Assembly: GCA_020635455.1 (NCBI GenBank)
Contig: JACJZT010000007.1
Coordinates: 62,001-126,000 of the forward strand
DNA: 64,000 nt
Origin: Flavobacteriales bacterium
GTDB taxonomy: Bacteria > Bacteroidota > Bacteroidia > NS11-12g > UBA9320
Reading direction: 5' to 3'
Shown: piece by piece, positions 61,194 through 64,000 of the stretch
Numbering within the stretch: position 1 is the first letter of the stretch
How the letters are laid out: each line of letters opens with the position of its first letter
Translations under genes and position numbers: made by a program
Notes under the pieces: generated by a model
The model's input: only the letters and a program-made list of their open reading frames with translations
Told to the model about the DNA's origin: nothing
The model's database searches: none

Positions 61194-63602
61194 ATGTCAA
61201 ACCTTTTAATATTTTTTATGAGGTTTAGATTACTACTTTTCATACTTCTACTTTTTTCTTTTCGCTCATACTCTCAAACTTTACAGATAGATTCCGTAAA
61301 GAACAGATCTCTTTGCAATGGAGAATCCATGGAGGTTTATTTTCAAACGAATAATTATACCGATACCGCCAACAGTTTTGTGTTTTTGCTTTCGGACGGT
61401 ACCGGAAATTTTTCGAATGCAGATACTTTAAAAATTTTCAAGGACACCTCATTGAGTTATTTCAAAATTGACTTGCCAACAAATTTGTCCTTTGATTCAA
61501 TTTACAAAATAAAACTTGTTTCGACAGCACCTGCAAACACCTCTAATCTTGACAGTTTAAGAATTTACCGAATCCCTGTTGCTTATATTTTGGGAGGAGG
61601 CGCCTTTTGCCAATCAACGGATTCTACTGAAGTCCTGTATATCGGAGACTCAGGACATGCACCTTATACCTTTTTGTACTCCAGACCAGGGTTGCCGGAT
61701 ACGACCGTTGTTTCAGCCAAAGACACGGCAATTCTTAAGGTGCCCAAAAATGTGCCGGGGACCTATGTTTACAAACTCAAAACGATTACTGATTCAAGTC
61801 CTTCGATGTGTTCCGGTATTTCTAATGACAGCATCATTATTGAAATAAGGCAATTGCCAACGGGAAGTATTTCAGTTTCCGGACAAGACACTGTTTGCAT
61901 CAACTCAGCTTCACCGATATTGAATTTACATGCCGATTCGGGCACGGCACCCTTTACTTTTTATTATACCATCAATAATGAATCAACACAAAGTATAACA
62001 TCTTCTGATAAAGACACCACCATATTGGTACCTACAAATTCTGCCGGAACGTTTGTCTACAAACTTATCAAAGTAGAAGAGTCGGGAATTAGTTGTTCCA
62101 GAAATTTAAATGACTCCATAATTCTAACCATCAAACCAAAACCTTATGCTACCATTTCTGGAGTTACAAATATTTGTCAGAATGCCCCCAGCCCACAAAT
62201 AATTCTAACTGGTTTTAATGGTACACCACCATATAAATTTAAATATTCTGTAAGCTTTAACTCTAGCCCAAGCCAAACATTTGATAAAATATCCAATGGA
62301 GATACAGCAATAATTCTTGCGCCAACTTCTATTTCAGGTTTGTTTACATTTCAGTTATTAAATGTCAGTGATTCAAGTCCAGCATGCGATAGTTCCTTAA
62401 CAAACTCTTCCATTTTCACCATTTTATTCGTGTTCCCCAAGCCTTCTGCAATTGTTACTGCAACCAATAGCAATGTTTGCAAAAACGATTCTGATGTCAT
62501 TATTCGTTTCACTGGCAGCGGCGCAACTCCGCCTTATACCTTTACCTATAACGTCGATAATGGTCCCGATCAGCAAATTGTTTCCGACACTTTGGGTAAT
62601 GCATACGATACCCTGTCAACTGCTACTGCAGGAACCTTTTACTACCACCTGGTCTCGGTTAAAGAAAATTCAATTTTAAAATGCTCCAACACTCAGGCAG
62701 ATACCGTTAGCATTGCCATTAATCCGCTGCCTACAGCTTATCTGTCGGGTTCTGATACTCTATGCTACTCCGGCAATCCATCCGAGATCCTTTTCATCGG
62801 AGATTCCGGTACTGCACCCTATACCTTTACCTTTAGCATCAACGGGAACGACAGCGTCATCGTTTCTCCAAACAATTCAGACACCGCTATACTGAGTTTC
62901 TCTGATACCGGACTGTATGTTGTCGTTCTCAAATCCGTGCACGACTCCTCCTCAACACTCTGTGCCAAAACACTCAGCGATACAGCCTTGCTTTTGATCA
63001 AGCCACTGCCAAAGGCTTCCATGACCGTATCTGATAGCACAGTCTGTCAGGGTGATCCTTCTGTGGTTGTTCATTTTTCAGGCAGCGGCGCAACTCCGCC
63101 TTATACCTTTACCTTTAACGTCGATAATGGTCCCGATCAGCAAATTGTTTCCGACACTTTGGGTAATGCATACGATACCCTGTCAACTGCTACTGCAGGA
63201 ACCTTTTACTACCACCTGGTCTCGGTTAAAGACTCTTCGTCTTCTGCATGCTCCAACACGCAGGTCGATACCCTAAGCATTGCCATTAATCCGCTGCCTA
63301 CAGCTTATCTGTCGGGTTCTGATACTCTATGCTACTCCGGCAATCCATCCGAGATCCTTTTCATCGGAGATTCCGGTACTGCACCCTATACCTTTACCTT
63401 TAGCATCAACGGGAACGACAGCGTCATCGTTTCTCCAAACAATTCAGACACCGCTATACTGAGTTTCTCCGATACCGGACTGTATGTTGTCGTTCTCAAA
63501 TCCGTGCACGACTCCTCCTCAACACTCTGTGCCAAAACACTCAGCGATACAGCCTTGCTTTTGATCGCTTTCACTGCCAAAGGCTTCCATGACCGTATCT
63601 GA
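61194..63602 (+). CDS. Secreted repeat protein of Ig-like domains (incomplete; reading frame broken at 63567)
   Basis: The protein is 802 residues as read (about 794 if the start is ATG 61218, which gives the cleaner signal peptide MRFRLLLFILLLFSFRSYSQ). After the signal, at least eight domains of about 90-95 residues follow, each with a Cys near the start, a APYTF or PPYTF strand and an ending such as VVVLKSVHDSSSTLC. They resemble the tandem Ig-like repeats of T9SS-exported surface proteins. The last 36 bases before the stop are out of register with the repeat, so the real protein probably continues past 63602. No C-terminal export signal is seen. Confidence 0.8.
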   Translation: MSNLLIFFMRFRLLLFILLLFSFRSYSQTLQIDSVKNRSLCNGESMEVYFQTNNYTDTANSFVFLLSDGTGNFSNADTLKIFKDTSLSYFKIDLPTNLSFDSIYKIKLVSTAPANTSNLDSLRIYRIPVAYILGGGAFCQSTDSTEVLYIGDSGHAPYTFLYSRPGLPDTTVVSAKDTAILKVPKNVPGTYVYKLKTITDSSPSMCSGISNDSIIIEIRQLPTGSISVSGQDTVCINSASPILNLHADSGTAPFTFYYTINNESTQSITSSDKDTTILVPTNSAGTFVYKLIKVEESGISCSRNLNDSIILTIKPKPYATISGVTNICQNAPSPQIILTGFNGTPPYKFKYSVSFNSSPSQTFDKISNGDTAIILAPTSISGLFTFQLLNVSDSSPACDSSLTNSSIFTILFVFPKPSAIVTATNSNVCKNDSDVIIRFTGSGATPPYTFTYNVDNGPDQQIVSDTLGNAYDTLSTATAGTFYYHLVSVKENSILKCSNTQADTVSIAINPLPTAYLSGSDTLCYSGNPSEILFIGDSGTAPYTFTFSINGNDSVIVSPNNSDTAILSFSDTGLYVVVLKSVHDSSSTLCAKTLSDTALLLIKPLPKASMTVSDSTVCQGDPSVVVHFSGSGATPPYTFTFNVDNGPDQQIVSDTLGNAYDTLSTATAGTFYYHLVSVKDSSSSACSNTQVDTLSIAINPLPTAYLSGSDTLCYSGNPSEILFIGDSGTAPYTFTFSINGNDSVIVSPNNSDTAILSFSDTGLYVVVLKSVHDSSSTLCAKTLSDTALLLIAFTAKGFHDRI

Positions 63603-64000
63603 TGCCAGCACAGTCTGTCAGGGTGATCCTTCTCAGGTTGTTCATTTTTCAGGCAGCAGCGCAACTCCGCCTTATACCTTTACCTTTAACGTCGATAATA
63701 TCCCGATCAGCAAATTGTTTCGACACACGGGTAATGCATACGATACCGCTTTCCGTCAACTGCTACTGCAGGAACCTTTACTACCACCTGGTCTCTTGTT
63801 AAAAGACTCTTCGTCTTCTGCATGCTCGATACAACACGCAGGTCGATACCCTAAGCATTGCCATTAATCCGCTGCCCACAGCTTATCTGTCGGGTTCTGA
63901 TACTCTATGCTACATTCCGGCAATCCATCCGAGATCCTTTTCATCGGAGATTCCGGTACTGCACCCTATACCTTTTTACCTTTAGCATCAACGGGAATCT
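62514..64000 (+). repeat. Tandem DNA repeat, 567-bp unit, coding
   Basis: Copy 1 starts at 62514, copy 2 at 63081 and copy 3 at 63652 (partial). The period is 567 bp (189 codons, two Ig-like domains). The block 62709-62999 and its copy 63276-63566 differ by one base in 291. The opening 150 bp also differ by only one base, while a short segment at about 62665-62700 differs more. Copy 3 carries many small indels. Confidence 0.93.
63589..64000 (+). pseudogene. Frameshifted third repeat copy of the surface protein gene
   Basis: Compared with copy 2, this stretch has at least ten short insertions or deletions. Examples are an extra base near 63570, an extra GCC near 63604, missing bases near 63700 and 63721, an extra stretch near 63749, an extra ACA-like insert near 63829 and extra Ts near 63975. 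They shift the frame repeatedly. Segments in different frames still encode the repeat (VCQGDPSQVVHFSGS, ATPPYTFTFNVDN). It is either a consensus error at a contig edge or a decayed copy. Confidence 0.75.

Noticed and set aside
62514..64000. Possible CRISPR-like array
   Set aside because: The units are 567 bp and in-frame coding; there are no short repeats with unique spacers.

Overview
The window is a chromosomal segment of a Bacteroidota bacterium. Four kinds of evidence support this. Five proteins carry type IX secretion system (T9SS) C-terminal signals. Promoters follow the phylum's TTTG-N19-TAnnTTTG pattern rather than TTGACA/TATAAT. There are SusC/BtuB-type TonB receptors and surface lipoproteins, LytTR response regulators, and a ribosomal cluster with the phylum's gene order. 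Base composition is moderately AT-rich. I cannot place it below phylum. No tRNA, rRNA, CRISPR array, IS element or prophage gene was seen.

Layout. 1-1372: end of an adenylate-forming ligase and a glycerolipid acyltransferase. 1634-6233: a small hypothetical gene, then an operon of an ECF sigma factor, a membrane protein with an outer-membrane barrel-like C-terminus (probable anti-sigma) and a T9SS cargo protein. 6234-8219 (minus): aldose-1-epimerase-like protein and 4-hydroxyphenylpyruvate dioxygenase. 8284-25368 (minus): an uninterrupted 17 kb str-S10-spc-alpha ribosomal superoperon running rpsL to rplQ, with a consensus promoter at one end and a hairpin terminator at the other. Two genes shorter than 60 codons, rpmJ and rpmD, are included.

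25755-36895 (plus): a giant PKD-type T9SS adhesin, formate-THF ligase, an outer-membrane barrel, a CCDC81-HU/SPOR protein, a TonB-like protein and folC. 36904-47012 (minus): a second giant T9SS protein, SppA, a secreted endonuclease I family nuclease, and a TonB receptor with a small membrane-anchored partner. 47095-51264 (plus): a cobalamin riboswitch followed by a three-gene operon, BtuB-like receptor, T9SS surface protein and BtuG-like propeller lipoprotein. This is a coherent vitamin B12 capture system.

51268-52888 (minus): two tandem LytTR response regulators without a kinase. 53156-60381 (plus): an aminotransferase overlapping an omega-amidase-like hydrolase, a lipoprotein, an S9 peptidase, and the TolC and adaptor parts of an efflux pump. 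60378-60863 (minus): a small uncharacterised protein. 61194-64000: a repeat-rich secreted protein whose last repeats are almost identical in DNA. The third copy is riddled with indels, which suggests poor consensus at a contig edge.

The most interesting points are the B12 operon with its uncharacterised T9SS protein, the envelope-spanning candidate anti-sigma factor, the HU/SPOR protein, the oppositely charged tails on ribosomal proteins S3 and L17, and the recent tandem duplication at the right end.
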